A stretch of 48,803 nucleotides of DNA from Robertmurraya siralis (lineage in GTDB: Bacteria > Bacillota > Bacilli > Bacillales > Cytobacillaceae): assembly GCF_005502275.1 (NCBI RefSeq), contig NZ_SWLZ01000031.1, positions 1 through 48,803 of the forward strand. The letters are read 5' to 3'. A model generated the notes under the pieces. That model made no database searches. It was not told the DNA's origin and was given only the letters and a program-made list of their open reading frames with translations. How positions within the stretch are numbered: the first letter of the stretch is position 1; each line of letters begins with the position of its first letter. The position numbers and the translations under genes are program-made. This document shows positions 25,555 to 34,209 of this stretch, one piece after another.

Positions 25555-25740
25555 AGAATGGCTCGGAAAATTTCCATTCTTCAATGCAAGCGGAGATAGT
25601 GCCTCGTTTGTATGCACTTGTATTTTTGTGGCCTTTTCATCTAAAGGGAAATCTGACATTCTCAAGCTGTGATTTACCGCCGTCAAAGCGGTGTTAGGGC
25701 AAGTAAAAGTCCATATTTGTCCGAAATCCAAATCGTTATA
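25555..25740. other. Gap after menE where menC would be expected
   Basis: About 190 bases with no convincing gene in any frame. A 60-residue minus-strand ORF (25549-25731) has no RBS or recognisable motif. I find no menC remnant such as the enolase-superfamily lysine motifs. Confidence 0.5.
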
Positions 25741-25774
25741 AGCAAAAGGGGAGTCTATAGACTCCCCTTTTGCT
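25741..25774. terminator. Bidirectional terminator between menE and zinc lipoprotein gene
   Basis: AGCAAAAGGGGAGT and ACTCCCCTTTTGCT form a perfect 14-bp stem with a six-base loop. Both strands give a T-rich descending arm. It serves convergent genes. Confidence 0.88.
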
Positions 25775-26730
25775 TATTTCGTTTCAATGAGTGCCGTTTC
25801 TAATGCTTTTAAGTTATCTTCCATAATTGAAAAGTACGTTTTGTTGTCTTTTATATTTTGCGCTGTCAAAACGGATAAATTGTGGAGATATAAGGGCTCT
25901 GCATTTAATTCTCCTTGGACAATTTCTGCTAATTTAGAGCTGACATTTTGTTCGAAAAAGATGTGTTTAAGCCCGTGCCTTTTTGCCATTGTAATAATTT
26001 CTTTCAGCTGCTTTTGCGTAGGTTCGTTTGAAGAAGACAAACCTGAGATGCTAATTTGCTTTATACCGTAGCGTTTTTCCCAATACCCATAGGCAGCATG
26101 AGCGGCAATGATTTCTTTATGTTCTGCTTTCTCGATTAACTGTTTAAATTGTTGATTTAATTCATCTAATTGGTTGGAAAGTACAGTATAATTTGCTTCG
26201 AGTTGCTCTTTATGGTCAGGAAGGTGTTGGATAAGCTCATCCTTAATTGTTTCTGCAAGCTCTTTCGCGAACAATGGATCAATCCACACATGAGGATCAA
26301 TATCTCCGTGGTCATGACCATCATCATGTTGCTCTTGTTCATCGTCGGTATGTACTTCCTCTTTATCAAAGTGAATATGTTCACCGGCAGCCACTACATG
26401 AACATTTTCATTTTCTAATGTTTGTTTCGCTTTATTGACAAAGCCTTCTAATCCTAAACCGACATAAATAAAAAGGTCAGAGCGCGCTAATTCGATCATA
26501 TCTTTTTGCGAAGGTTCATAAGTATGTTCATCGGCACCAGGTGGATAAATAGTATTGACCGTAACGAGTTCCTTTCCAATTTCTTCTGTGAAATATTGCA
26601 GCGGATATACCGTTGTATAAATATGGAGTTTTTCCCCTGCTGTTTCTTTATTTGTGTTATTGTCCTTTGACCCGCAGCCTGCTACAGCAAGGAGCAAAAG
26701 CAATATGAGTAAACTGATTTTAGCACGCAT
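25774..26730 (-). CDS. Zinc-type ABC transporter substrate-binding lipoprotein
   Basis: 318 residues. Signal peptide with lipobox LLLAVAGC (Cys19), so a lipid-anchored surface protein. Cluster A-I fold of ZnuA/AdcA: metal ligands are expected at His in PPGADEHTYEP near 66, His in DPHVWIDP near 147, and His in IIAAHAAYGYWEK near 213. Between the first two is a His/Asp/Glu-rich loop (about 118-142), which is characteristic of zinc rather than manganese binders. No permease or ATPase gene is adjacent, so it must work with components encoded elsewhere. The terminator at its 3' end is shared with menE. Confidence 0.88.
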   Translation of the reverse strand: MRAKISLLILLLLLAVAGCGSKDNNTNKETAGEKLHIYTTVYPLQYFTEEIGKELVTVNTIYPPGADEHTYEPSQKDMIELARSDLFIYVGLGLEGFVNKAKQTLENENVHVVAAGEHIHFDKEEVHTDDEQEQHDDGHDHGDIDPHVWIDPLFAKELAETIKDELIQHLPDHKEQLEANYTVLSNQLDELNQQFKQLIEKAEHKEIIAAHAAYGYWEKRYGIKQISISGLSSSNEPTQKQLKEIITMAKRHGLKHIFFEQNVSSKLAEIVQGELNAEPLYLHNLSVLTAQNIKDNKTYFSIMEDNLKALETALIETK

Positions 26731-26861
26731 AATATGGCTCTCCTTATATAAAACTCTATTGTTCTATGTTATTTTTTGTTGTCAGTCATTCATTTTAGCT
26801 GAATAACCGAAAATCTTAACGATAATATAAACGAAATTATTCCGATTTAATAATTAGTATC

Positions 26862-26881
26862 AATCCGTAATCGTTCCGATT
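26862..26881. promoter_or_regulatory. Zur-box-like palindrome (tentative)
   Basis: AATCCGTAATCGTTCCGATT resembles the B. subtilis Zur operator (AATCGTAAT-N-ATTACGATT), and AATCG-TTC-CGATT within it is a perfect palindrome. It lies about 130 bases upstream of the zinc lipoprotein gene and about 200 upstream of the carbonic anhydrase gene. The match is imperfect. Confidence 0.3.
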
Positions 26882-27077
26882 AACTATAGTATCTTATTAT
26901 ATCTATGATATAATTGCAAGAAAAAATTCCTTTTTTCCATGGAATTAGAGAACCTTCCAGCATAGCTGAAAGGAGCATTGAATCGAACATTGTTTTATCA
27001 ACAATATTCCCCATAAAGGGATACTAGCAGGTTATTTACGCATAATTTCACGGTGTTGTAAGCAAAGGAGAGTCATG

Positions 27078-27647
27078 ATGAAGCTATTAGATGAGATTCT
27101 TCAATACAATGAGGAATTTGTTAAGGAAATGAAATATGAAGCCTACTCGACCACTAAATTTCCTAATAAACGAATGGTTATTGTTACCTGTATGGACACA
27201 AGATTAACCGAATTGCTTCCTAAAGCGTTAAATATAGGAAATGGTGACGTAAAGCTTGTGAAAAATGCTGGTGCACTCGTATCGCACCCATTCGGTAGCA
27301 TTATGCGAAGCATTCTTGTCGCAGTATATCAGCTTCAGGCAGATGAGATATTAGTAATTGGTCATCATGATTGCGGAATGGCTGGGATGAAAGCGGGTCA
27401 AATGATTGATAACATGAAAGAGAGAGGGATTACAGAGGAGACGTTTGAGATGCTCACGTACTCTGGAATTAATGTGACAAAATGGCTTCAAGGCTTTCAA
27501 GATGTCAAAGAAAGTGTCTCTCATAGTGTAGAAATGATTAAAAAGCATCCTCTTTTGGCAGAAGATATTCCTGTCCATGGCCTTGTTATTCATCCTAACA
27601 CAGGAAAACTTGACTTAGTGATTGATGGTTACAAGGAAAAGCTATGA
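27078..27647 (+). CDS. ytiB: Beta-class carbonic anhydrase
   Basis: 189 residues from the second ATG (27078), which has AAAGGAG 7 bases upstream; the ATG at 27075 is too close. Interconverts CO2 and bicarbonate. Zinc ligands and dyad are in VTCMDTRL near 36 (Cys, Asp, Arg) and GHHDCGM near 95 (His, Cys). Strong resemblance to B. subtilis YtiB in length and order of motifs. Converges with yidD, overlapping by 6 bases at the stop codons. Confidence 0.92.
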   Translation: MKLLDEILQYNEEFVKEMKYEAYSTTKFPNKRMVIVTCMDTRLTELLPKALNIGNGDVKLVKNAGALVSHPFGSIMRSILVAVYQLQADEILVIGHHDCGMAGMKAGQMIDNMKERGITEETFEMLTYSGINVTKWLQGFQDVKESVSHSVEMIKKHPLLAEDIPVHGLVIHPNTGKLDLVIDGYKEKL

Positions 27648-27890
27648 GTTCGGCTTTTTTTTCTCAGGGACTAAATCAACTCCACCAGGATGGAAAGGAT
27701 GGCATTTTAAAATTCTTTTTATTGTTAACCAACCGCCTTTTATCGGTCCAAACCGACTTATCGCCTCGATTCCATAGTGGGAACAAGTAGGGTAAAATCG
27801 ACAAGTAGGCGGTTTCAGCGGGGAGATCACAATTTGATAAAATCGAATGATGCCGATCATGATTTTTCTCAGCATTTCTTTTCGTCTCAC
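27642..27890 (-). CDS. yidD: Membrane protein insertion efficiency factor YidD
   Basis: 82 residues (start uncertain: GTG at 27890 or the ATG five codons on). Contains the family core [20 protein letters not shown], then [30 protein letters not shown] and D. Small basic protein with an amphipathic N-terminal helix at the inner face of the membrane, thought to help YidC/SpoIIIJ insert proteins. Corresponds to B. subtilis ytjA, beside ytiB and luxS there too. Confidence 0.92.
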   Translation of the reverse strand: MRRKEMLRKIMIGIIRFYQIVISPLKPPTCRFYPTCSHYGIEAISRFGPIKGGWLTIKRILKCHPFHPGGVDLVPEKKKPNS

Positions 27891-28068
27891 TTTCCAATTA
27901 AATGAATTAATCGTCTTAACTGTAACTCTTCAAAAAGATAACATAATATGATATATTAGTCTATGAACGAGTATTACACATTAAATTGATAAACTTACTA
28001 GGGATTTCGTTAGAATGTTTTTAAATGAACTGGATAACGATTTTTAATAAATAAAGGAGTGAAGAAAC

Positions 28069-28542
28069 ATGCCATCAGTTGAAAGCTTCGAGCTCGATCA
28101 TAATGCTGTGAAGGCACCTTATGTAAGACATTGTGGTGTTCATAAAGTAGGGACAGATGGAGTTGTCAATAAATTTGATATCCGCTTTTGCCAACCGAAT
28201 AAGCAAGCGATGAAGCCGGATTCTATTCATACATTGGAACATTTATTAGCCTTTAATATCCGTGAGCATGCGGAGAAATATGAGCATTTTGACATTATTG
28301 ATATTTCTCCAATGGGTTGTCAAACAGGTTATTATCTTGTTGTTAGCGGTGAACCAACTGTCGAGGAAATTATTGATTTGCTTGAAGATACAATGAGATC
28401 AGCAGTTGAAATTGTTGAAATTCCTGCAGCAAATGAAAAACAATGTGGGCAAGCGAAGCTTCACGATTTAGAAGGAGCAAAGCGCCTGATGCGTTTTTGG
28501 TTGGAACAGTCAAAGGAAGATTTAAAACAAGTATTTGCTTAA
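28069..28542 (+). CDS. luxS: S-ribosylhomocysteine lyase, AI-2 synthesis
   Basis: 157 residues. Cleaves S-ribosylhomocysteine to homocysteine and DPD, the precursor of autoinducer-2, in the activated methyl cycle. Metal ligands are in HTLEHLLAF (two His near 54 and 58) and [13 protein letters not shown] (Cys near 126); the catalytic Cys is in [11 protein letters not shown] near 84. AAAGGAGTG precedes the ATG. A strong terminator follows. It shares methionine-cycle context with metK further right. Confidence 0.97.
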   Translation: MPSVESFELDHNAVKAPYVRHCGVHKVGTDGVVNKFDIRFCQPNKQAMKPDSIHTLEHLLAFNIREHAEKYEHFDIIDISPMGCQTGYYLVVSGEPTVEEIIDLLEDTMRSAVEIVEIPAANEKQCGQAKLHDLEGAKRLMRFWLEQSKEDLKQVFA

Positions 28543-28593
28543 AAAATCGCTATGCCCGCCCAAAAAAATTGAGTTTGTTGCGCGGGTAAAAAT

Positions 28594-28625
28594 AAAAAAG
28601 GCCGATTATTGCAATCGGCCTTTTC
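28594..28625 (+). terminator. luxS terminator
   Basis: AAAAGGCCGATT and AATCGGCCTTTT form a perfect stem with loop ATTGC, ending in a T-run. Confidence 0.88.
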
Positions 28626-28806
28626 CCATTGCATTGTTGGGTAGAGAGAGGAGCATTATTGCTGCCTCGTCTATAGTGTTCCGGGCTTTACCTCTAGCAC
28701 AAGTCACAAGTCGCCAAAAAACTGCTCCTTACCATAAGTCATCTGGGTCCGGACCGGTCATTATCGTTTGTCCAAAGACGAGCATGAACTACTAGCATTG
28801 CTGTTC

Positions 28807-30255
28807 TTATAGGATGGGTGATAGCAGTCGTGAGACAGATTCTTTGAAGCGAATGACAAGTGAGCGTTTTTGATAAATTTCATCGGTTAGCTCCCACGAT
28901 AGCTTCATATCCTCTTCGAAGCTTTGTGTCAGCTCATGAGCAATATCATGATTATAAATGAAGGCGTTCACTTCAAAGTTTAGACGGAAGCTGCGCACAT
29001 CAATATTAGCTGTACCGACAGAGGAGATCTCATTATCAACAATGATGGTCTTCGCATGAATGAATCCATTATCGTAAATGTAAATTTTTGCGCCAGCCTT
29101 GATCATTTCTCCGATGTAGGAGTATGTAGCCCAATAAACAAACATATGATCGGGTTTATTTGGGATCATGATTCGCACATCAATTCCTGATAAAGAAGCA
29201 ATACGCAATGCATCAAGAAGGCTTGCATCAGGAATAAAATATGGTGTTTGAATCCATACAGCCTGCTTAGCAGAAGAAATCATTTTTATATAGCCATTTT
29301 TAATTTGCTCCCACTCAGAATCAGGCCCTGACGTTACGATTTGGATACCCACTTCTCCCGTAGAATTCAAAGTTGGAAAGAGGCTATCGGAATAATGAAT
29401 ATTATGGCGATGGGATGCTTGATTCCAGTCTAATATGAACCGGGTTTGAATGGCGTATACAGCATTGCCGACAATACGGAGGTGAGTATCTCGCCAATAG
29501 CCAAATCGCGGATTTTTCCCTAAATATTCATCTCCAATATTAAAGCCGCCCACATATCCAATTTTTCCATCAATAATGGCTAACTTGCGATGATTGCGAA
29601 AGTTCAGGCGTAGATTAATAAATTTTAATTTGGATGGAAAAAACGCTTCAACTTCCCCTCCGGCGTTTCGAAGCTCCTTGAAGAAACTCCTCGTCAAAGT
29701 TCTTGAACCAAGATCATCATATAAGATCCGGACTTTAATCCCTTCTTTAGCTTTGCGAATTAAAGCATTTAATAGTTTTTGACCAAGTTCATCCCGTTTA
29801 AGAATATAGTATTGCAAATGAATATGATCCTTAGCTGCGGCAATATCGTGAAACAATGCTTTAAATTTATCATGGCCATCTGTAAAAATTGCCACTTCGT
29901 TATTTTGAGACAGCAGTGCATCATTATTTCTCAAGTGCATTAAAATGAGGTCGTGATATTTTTTTTCAAGCTCATTGCGGTAGGAAAATTTATTGGTGCA
30001 AATTTCTAATAATTGATTGGAAATTAATTGGGCGATTCCCACCTTTTTTTGATCCTCCCATTGAAACATTTTTGAACGGGCAAGATTTCTGCCAAATAAC
30101 AAGTATGTTACAAACCCTAGTCCAGGAATAAAAAATAAGACCAGTATCCAGGCCCAAGTCGCACCTGCATCCTTTCGTTCCAAGAAAATAACAATGGTTG
30201 CTAAAAACATGTTTAGAACAAAAATAAGTCCAACTAATATTGAAGTGATACTCAT
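28807..30255 (-). CDS. cls: Cardiolipin synthase
   Basis: 482 residues. Phospholipase D-superfamily enzyme that condenses phosphatidylglycerol to cardiolipin. Two N-terminal membrane segments (about 4-24 and 34-54), then two HKD motifs: the first with NHRKLAIIDGKIGYVGG near 222 and the second with HAKTIIVDNEISSVGTANID near 402. The length of 482 is typical of bacterial ClsA-type enzymes. Translation probably couples to ytzI, whose stop lies 15 bases upstream. Confidence 0.95.
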   Translation of the reverse strand: MSITSILVGLIFVLNMFLATIVIFLERKDAGATWAWILVLFFIPGLGFVTYLLFGRNLARSKMFQWEDQKKVGIAQLISNQLLEICTNKFSYRNELEKKYHDLILMHLRNNDALLSQNNEVAIFTDGHDKFKALFHDIAAAKDHIHLQYYILKRDELGQKLLNALIRKAKEGIKVRILYDDLGSRTLTRSFFKELRNAGGEVEAFFPSKLKFINLRLNFRNHRKLAIIDGKIGYVGGFNIGDEYLGKNPRFGYWRDTHLRIVGNAVYAIQTRFILDWNQASHRHNIHYSDSLFPTLNSTGEVGIQIVTSGPDSEWEQIKNGYIKMISSAKQAVWIQTPYFIPDASLLDALRIASLSGIDVRIMIPNKPDHMFVYWATYSYIGEMIKAGAKIYIYDNGFIHAKTIIVDNEISSVGTANIDVRSFRLNFEVNAFIYNHDIAHELTQSFEEDMKLSWELTDEIYQKRSLVIRFKESVSRLLSPIL

Positions 30256-30270
30256 TATCGTTTTCCTCGC

Positions 30271-30432
30271 TTATTTATTTGATTGATCTGTGTCCCTATC
30301 CTGATTTAAGTGAGGATTATCTTCTAATGGATCGACAGAATGCTTATAAGAATAGGCTTTGCTAGTAGTTAATACGGATAGCAGCAGCACCACAAAAACA
30401 ATAATGATGCAAATAATTAAAACGGTTAACAT
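30271..30432 (-). CDS. ytzI: Small membrane protein, YtzI-like
   Basis: 53 residues, ATG at 30432 after AGGAGAGGGAGAG. Begins MLTVLIICIIIVFVVLLLSV, one clear membrane helix, then a polar tail rich in Asp and Asn ending DRDTDQSNK. Size, topology and location beside ytkC/dps genes suggest B. subtilis YtzI; function unknown. It lies directly upstream of cls on the same strand, 15 bases apart, so a two-gene operon is likely. Confidence 0.75.
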   Translation of the reverse strand: MLTVLIICIIIVFVVLLLSVLTTSKAYSYKHSVDPLEDNPHLNQDRDTDQSNK

Positions 30433-30548
30433 TCTCTCCCTCTCCTGACGTCATTATTCATATATTTTTTGCTATTGTAACAAAAATGACAAATTATATG
30501 GTCAAAGACTATTCTAACATGAATCGTCTCATCTTTTGTAAGTATTAC

Positions 30549-30573
30549 GTTTTAGTGTGAAAATCTTGGGTAT
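30549..30573 (+). promoter_or_regulatory. SigB-type promoter of dps
   Basis: GTTTTA (30549-30554), 13 bases, GGGTAT (30568-30573) matches the general-stress sigma-B consensus GTTTAA-N12-15-GGGWAW. It lies 24 bases upstream of the dps start. B. subtilis dps is known to be SigB-dependent. Confidence 0.75.
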
Positions 30574-30596
30574 TATAGGAATGGGAGGTTGATAAA

Positions 30597-31034
30597 ATGT
30601 CAAACAAATTAGTACAAGCTGTCAATAAGCAAGTAGCCAATTGGACCGTTCTTTATGTGAAACTCCATAACTATCATTGGTATATAAAAGGACGGCACTT
30701 TTTCACTTTACATGAAAAGTTTGAAGAGCTTTACAATGAAGCAAATCAACATATCGATGAGCTAGCAGAAAGGATTCTAGCACTTGAAGGGAATCCTGTT
30801 GCGACGATGGAGGACTGTTTAAAGATGGCCTCTGTCAAAGAAGCAACGGGCACTGAAAAGGAAGAAGAGATGGTAAGCACGATTACAACTGATTTTGAAA
30901 CGATGGTCGATGAACTTCAGGAAGGAATTGAGTTAGCAGAGGAAGCGAATGATGAAGGAACTGCGGATATGCTAATTGCTATTAAACAAAGCTTGAAAAA
31001 GCAAATTTGGATGTTTAAGGCTTTCTTGAGCTAA
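30597..31034 (+). CDS. dps: DNA-binding ferritin-like protein Dps
   Basis: 145 residues, ferritin-like four-helix protein that forms dodecamers storing iron and protecting DNA under stress. The ferroxidase motif is [24 protein letters not shown] near 23-46, with the conserved His and Asp/Glu ligands from adjoining subunits; [13 protein letters not shown] near 58 completes it. Ends [12 protein letters not shown], the usual family terminus. GGGAGG precedes the ATG. Expected to be induced by general stress from the SigB-like promoter. The IS3 remnant follows 31 bases later. Confidence 0.94.
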   Translation: MSNKLVQAVNKQVANWTVLYVKLHNYHWYIKGRHFFTLHEKFEELYNEANQHIDELAERILALEGNPVATMEDCLKMASVKEATGTEKEEEMVSTITTDFETMVDELQEGIELAEEANDEGTADMLIAIKQSLKKQIWMFKAFLS

Positions 31035-31126
31035 AAAATGAAAGAAGCTGGTTATTATGAACGGATGGTGGTGACCCCACAAAGTTAGAGTTTTTATTAA
31101 GCAGCTGATTGGCTGGTTTGAGTTTG

Positions 31127-31357
31127 CTATTGTATTGGACTTAAACCAGCCAATTTTACCTTTATCCGCTTATTATTGTAGTAATCTATGTACTCAACAA
31201 TTTGTTTTTTTAGCTCTTCATAAGATGCTAATTCTTCTCCATAATACATCTCTTGCTTGAGAATCCCAAAGAAATTTTCCATTGCCGCATTATCCGCATA
31301 TGTTGCTTTTCTTTGAGCTCGAATGCCAACGCTGTTTGTGGTTTTCGAGGGAGGCAT
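31127..31357 (-). pseudogene. IS3-family transposase OrfB, C-terminal remnant
   Basis: Retains YADNAAMENFFGILKQEMYY, which includes the terminal Glu of the DDE triad, then EELKKQIVEYIDYYNNKRIK and LAGLSPIQ before a premature stop. The N-terminal 200 or so residues, with the two catalytic Asp, are gone. Confidence 0.85.
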
Positions 31358-31538
31358 TCGGATTTTCTTGAAAAGCTTTTAACTTTTTTAAATAGGCATT
31401 CTCTAAACGTAGAAGTTCATTTTCTCGTTCTAATAGTTCTTCACGAGATAACTCTTTTTCTTGTTTTGGTAATTTTGCTTTATGATTTTTAGACATAGAA
31501 GGCCGCCCTTTCATTTTTTTTAAATTTAAGTACTTCAC
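31290..31538 (-). pseudogene. IS3-family transposase OrfA, C-terminal remnant
   Basis: Keeps the leucine-zipper-like tail (ELLERENELLRLENAYLKKL, then KAFQENPN) typical of IS150-group OrfA. The helix-turn-helix N-terminus is lost, and the reading frame runs out of phase into the orfB remnant. Confidence 0.8.
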
Positions 31539-31633
31539 TATACTTCGCCATACAAAAACACCCCAGAGGTTAGATTTTTAACTCTAACTTCTGGGGTGCA
31601 GTACCCTTTTTTAAAAAAAGTATGTATGCGCTT

Positions 31634-31891
31634 TTAATGTAGGTTTCGTGATTGCGGAGATGGTGCCCGCTGTTGGCCGTAGCTTTCCTGAGCAAATTTA
31701 CCTTTTAAAGTTTCAATCATATATAACCCGATTAAGTCATAAAGCTCCTGTTTATCTAAATCTTTAATGATATTCATTAAATCGTCATATGTCATTTCTT
31801 CTAATAAAGCAAATGCGAGCATGTCAATATCTTCGTCATCTCCGGTCAATTTATCACGATAAAATTCAAAAATTTCGTCTATCAATTTCAT
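31634..31891 (-). CDS. Small acidic conserved protein (DUF6154-like)
   Basis: 85 residues, start ATG at 31891 after GGGGGTGATCCT. The first 60 residues are acidic and predicted helical (MKLIDEIFEFYRDKLTGDDE, LLEEMTYDDLMNIIKDLDKQELYDLIGLYMIETLKGKF); the tail is basic and Gln/Ser-rich. I believe this is a Bacillaceae-specific family of unknown function (DUF6154), but this rests on memory of the pattern. No signal peptide or membrane segment. Confidence 0.6.
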   Translation of the reverse strand: MKLIDEIFEFYRDKLTGDDEDIDMLAFALLEEMTYDDLMNIIKDLDKQELYDLIGLYMIETLKGKFAQESYGQQRAPSPQSRNLH

Positions 31892-32096
31892 AGGATCACC
31901 CCCAATTTTTTATACAATACCCTAAATGGACGATAATTATTCCTATTATACATGAAAATAATGAGAAAAAGATGAGTAAAGGCTTAGAAAAAAACGAATG
32001 CTAGTAAGAAAATACAAGTATTTATGGCATGGATCGATAGTGACAATATAAAGCAGACAAAAACTGCAGTTCAAAATGAAAAAAGGAGGATTTGTA

Positions 32097-32417
32097 ATGA
32101 GTCAAGAGAAAAAGACGTATTATATTACTGTAGGAACTGGCGAAATCACAAAAAGTCGGACCGATTCCGCATGGAATTTTAAAATAGAAGCAACAGATGA
32201 TGAAATTATTCAACTTCGTGAACTGTTTGATCAAAATTATTCAATGGAATGGCAAAATTTTTTTCGCGCCCATGTACCATATGTACAATATCATCATGAT
32301 CGTGAAAATGATCAATACGATGATACAATCGTTCAAGTATATCAAATGATCTATAATTTAGGCGATGCTGAGGCGAAGCAGCATATTGAATCAATGGGAA
32401 TTATTACTGATCTGTAA
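32097..32417 (+). CDS. Conserved hypothetical protein next to ytkD
   Basis: 106 residues from the ATG at 32097, chosen for AAAAGGAGGA 7 bases upstream. It begins MSQEKKTYYITVGTGEITKS, has a beta-rich start, then a helical segment with EIIQLRELFDQNYSMEWQNF, followed by a His/Tyr-rich stretch (FFRAHVPYVQYHHDRENDQY) and a helical end. No catalytic motif that I recognise. The His cluster could bind metal, but that is speculation. It lies 60 bases before the upstream ATG of ytkD and may be co-transcribed. Confidence 0.7.
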   Translation: MSQEKKTYYITVGTGEITKSRTDSAWNFKIEATDDEIIQLRELFDQNYSMEWQNFFRAHVPYVQYHHDRENDQYDDTIVQVYQMIYNLGDAEAKQHIESMGIITDL

Positions 32418-32548
32418 ATCTGCCAGCGTTTAAACTCTTTTAGAACGAACTTTCTTCAGCAGCAAATGTTATAATAATGGTACGAATGTTACATAAGAAG
32501 AGTGTGCTTCATCAGGAAAGAATTCTTTCCGGGAGTATTGGAGGATTT

Positions 32549-33022
32549 ATGGATACGTTTAAAGATTTTTTCGGTGCTACTGTTCGTCTAGCTTTTAAAA
32601 AAAATTCATTTAGCGAAGCACCAAGACATGTACTCGTTATTTGCGAATATCAGAATGAATGGCTTTTAACGAAGCATCCCGTACGTGGCTTAGAATTCCC
32701 TGGAGGCAAGGTTGAACCTGGCGAATCAATAGAAGAGGCCGCAAAAAGAGAAGTATACGAAGAAACAGGCGCTAAACTCGAGTCACTGCAATTGATTGGG
32801 GAATATGAAATAGAAAATGACACGGAAACCTTCGTAAAAGCGATTTTTTATGGCAAGATCAGTCACCTGGAAAAAAGGCCCCATTTTCATGAAACAGAAG
32901 GTCCAGCACTGATTAACGGAAATATTCTGGAAGAACGTTTTAACGACGCCTACAGCTTTATTATGAAGGATTCAGTGATTGAAAAAAGCCTGCTTTTTAT
33001 CGGAAAGCTAAAAAACAGGTAA
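32549..33022 (+). CDS. ytkD: Nudix nucleoside-triphosphate pyrophosphatase YtkD
   Basis: 157 residues from the ATG at 32549 with TTGGAGGA upstream; the longer ORF start at 32477 has no such site, and its extra residues are absent from B. subtilis YtkD. The Nudix box GGKVEPGESIEEAAKREVYEETG near 71-93 fits GX5EX7REUXEEXGU. The family member in B. subtilis hydrolyses oxidised dGTP (MutT-like) and also acts on RNA 5' ends. The C-terminus FSFIMKDSV-like (YSFIMKDSVIEKSL) supports orthology. Confidence 0.88.
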   Translation: MDTFKDFFGATVRLAFKKNSFSEAPRHVLVICEYQNEWLLTKHPVRGLEFPGGKVEPGESIEEAAKREVYEETGAKLESLQLIGEYEIENDTETFVKAIFYGKISHLEKRPHFHETEGPALINGNILEERFNDAYSFIMKDSVIEKSLLFIGKLKNR

Positions 33023-33093
33023 TGGATATCATGCAGCTCCAGATAGTCGTGTTTAAACGCTGAAGCAATATGCATCAGCGTGAAAATTTGGTC

Positions 33094-33274
33094 TGGAATG
33101 AGCGAGATGTGTGAAAGTGTAGTCCGAATGGGCGGTCTATTCGAGTGAAAATTGCGAAGGCTCTAAGAGGTGTATTCGAGTGAAAGGTGAAAATGTTCAA
33201 CCCAAAATAAGTTTCTATTCGACTGGAACGAGTGAAGTGTGTAAGGATGTAGTCCGAATACGAGGTCTATTCGA
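33094..33274. repeat. Two 51-bp imperfect direct repeats 130 bp apart
   Basis: 33094-33144 and 33224-33274 share TGGAAyGAGyGA, GTGTG, GTAGTCCGAAT and GGTCTATTCGA in the same order. Extra single motifs TATTCGAGTGAAA lie between. No ORF covers them. The whole gap 33023-33368 has no recognisable gene; CGCTGA/TCAGCG is a small hairpin at its left end. Confidence 0.7.
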
Positions 33275-33368
33275 TTAATAGCGCCAGTATAAAACAAACT
33301 ACCGGAACAAATGTCATTTTTTCTGCCCCGACTGAACAGAGGACAGCAGTTCTAGAAATTTTGCAAAA

Positions 33369-33405
33369 GCAGACCACTGAAAACTTTTTCAGTGGTCTGT
33401 TTTTA
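33369..33405. terminator. Terminator downstream of the ABC permease gene
   Basis: CAGACCACTGAAAA and TTTTTCAGTGGTCTG form a 13-bp stem; T-runs follow on both strands. It ends the ytlACD-type operon on the minus strand. Confidence 0.85.
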
Positions 33406-34209
33406 ATTATGTTTTATGAGCTTTTTTTCAAGCAGTTCCACCAGTTGATACATAATAGTGGCGAATACTGCGATGACAAGCAGGGAGAGCAAGACGAGAG
33501 TAAAATTAAATACTTGAAAGCCATAAATGATCAAATAGCCTAATCCTCTTTGGGAAACGAGGAATTCTCCGACAATGACACCAACCCATGATAATCCCAC
33601 ATTTACTTTTAAAGTGGAGATAATGGTTGGGAACGAGGCAGGAAGGATCGCTTCTTTGAATGATTGGAATCGATTTGCGCCGAATGTTTGTAAAACCTTT
33701 AAATAATTGGCATCTACTTCTCTGAAAGAAGTGTATACAACAATGGTTGTGATGATGACGGAGATAATGGCGCCCATGGCGATAATCGAAGTCATACTAG
33801 GACCTAGGGCTACGATTAAAATGGGGCCTAAAGCAACCTTAGGCATTGAATTTAAGATGACGAGGTACGGGTCCAATACTTTGGAAAGAAATGGCGACCA
33901 CCAAAGAATTGCAGCGAGAATGGTACCGAGCAGAGTTCCAAGGATAAAACCAAAGACGGTTTCGGTTAAAGTATAGCCTAGATCCATAAACAGTGAACCG
34001 TCTATAACTTTATTGATAAAGAGGCTCCATACTTTCGAAGGTGCACTAAAAATAAGTGGATCAATCCATTGTTTTTGGCTAAAAAGTTCCCAACCAGCGA
34101 AAAAGACGACGAAGATAACAAGCTGATAAAAGCGAACCCAACGATTCTCACGTTTTAAGGACTGGATATACTTTTTATGGAGGAGCTCTGTTTTATTGTT
34201 CAGGTTCAA
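33403..34209 (-). CDS. ytlD: ABC transporter permease, YtlD/SsuC-like
   Basis: 268 residues from a TTG at 34209, inside the 3' end of the ATPase gene and after GGAAGGAG with a 10-base spacer. An ATG further upstream (34272) would make an 80-base overlap. About six membrane segments; the ATPase-contact EAA loop is visible as [20 protein letters not shown] near 170. Member of the nitrate/sulfonate/taurine/thiamine-precursor permease group. It works with the ATPase and lipoprotein encoded just upstream in the transcript. Confidence 0.88.
   Translation of the reverse strand: MNLNNKTELLHKKYIQSLKRENRWVRFYQLVIFVVFFAGWELFSQKQWIDPLIFSAPSKVWSLFINKVIDGSLFMDLGYTLTETVFGFILGTLLGTILAAILWWSPFLSKVLDPYLVILNSMPKVALGPILIVALGPSMTSIIAMGAIISVIITTIVVYTSFREVDANYLKVLQTFGANRFQSFKEAILPASFPTIISTLKVNVGLSWVGVIVGEFLVSQRGLGYLIIYGFQVFNFTLVLLSLLVIAVFATIMYQLVELLEKKLIKHN

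Larger units (their letters stand above)
31066..31606 (-). mobile_element. Internally deleted IS3-family (IS150-like) element
   Basis: About 540 bp bounded by related inverted ends: TGGTGGTGACCCCACAAAG at the left edge of the plus strand, and CTTCTGGGGTGCAGTACCC at the other. Minus-strand coding keeps the C-terminal part of OrfA and the C-terminal part of the OrfB integrase, joined by a deletion that removed most of the DDE core. It cannot transpose on its own. Its left end matches the palindrome at 12059-12114. Confidence 0.85.

Noticed and set aside
25549-25731. 60-residue minus-strand ORF overlapping the end of menE
   Set aside because: No RBS, overlaps a real gene and carries no motif.
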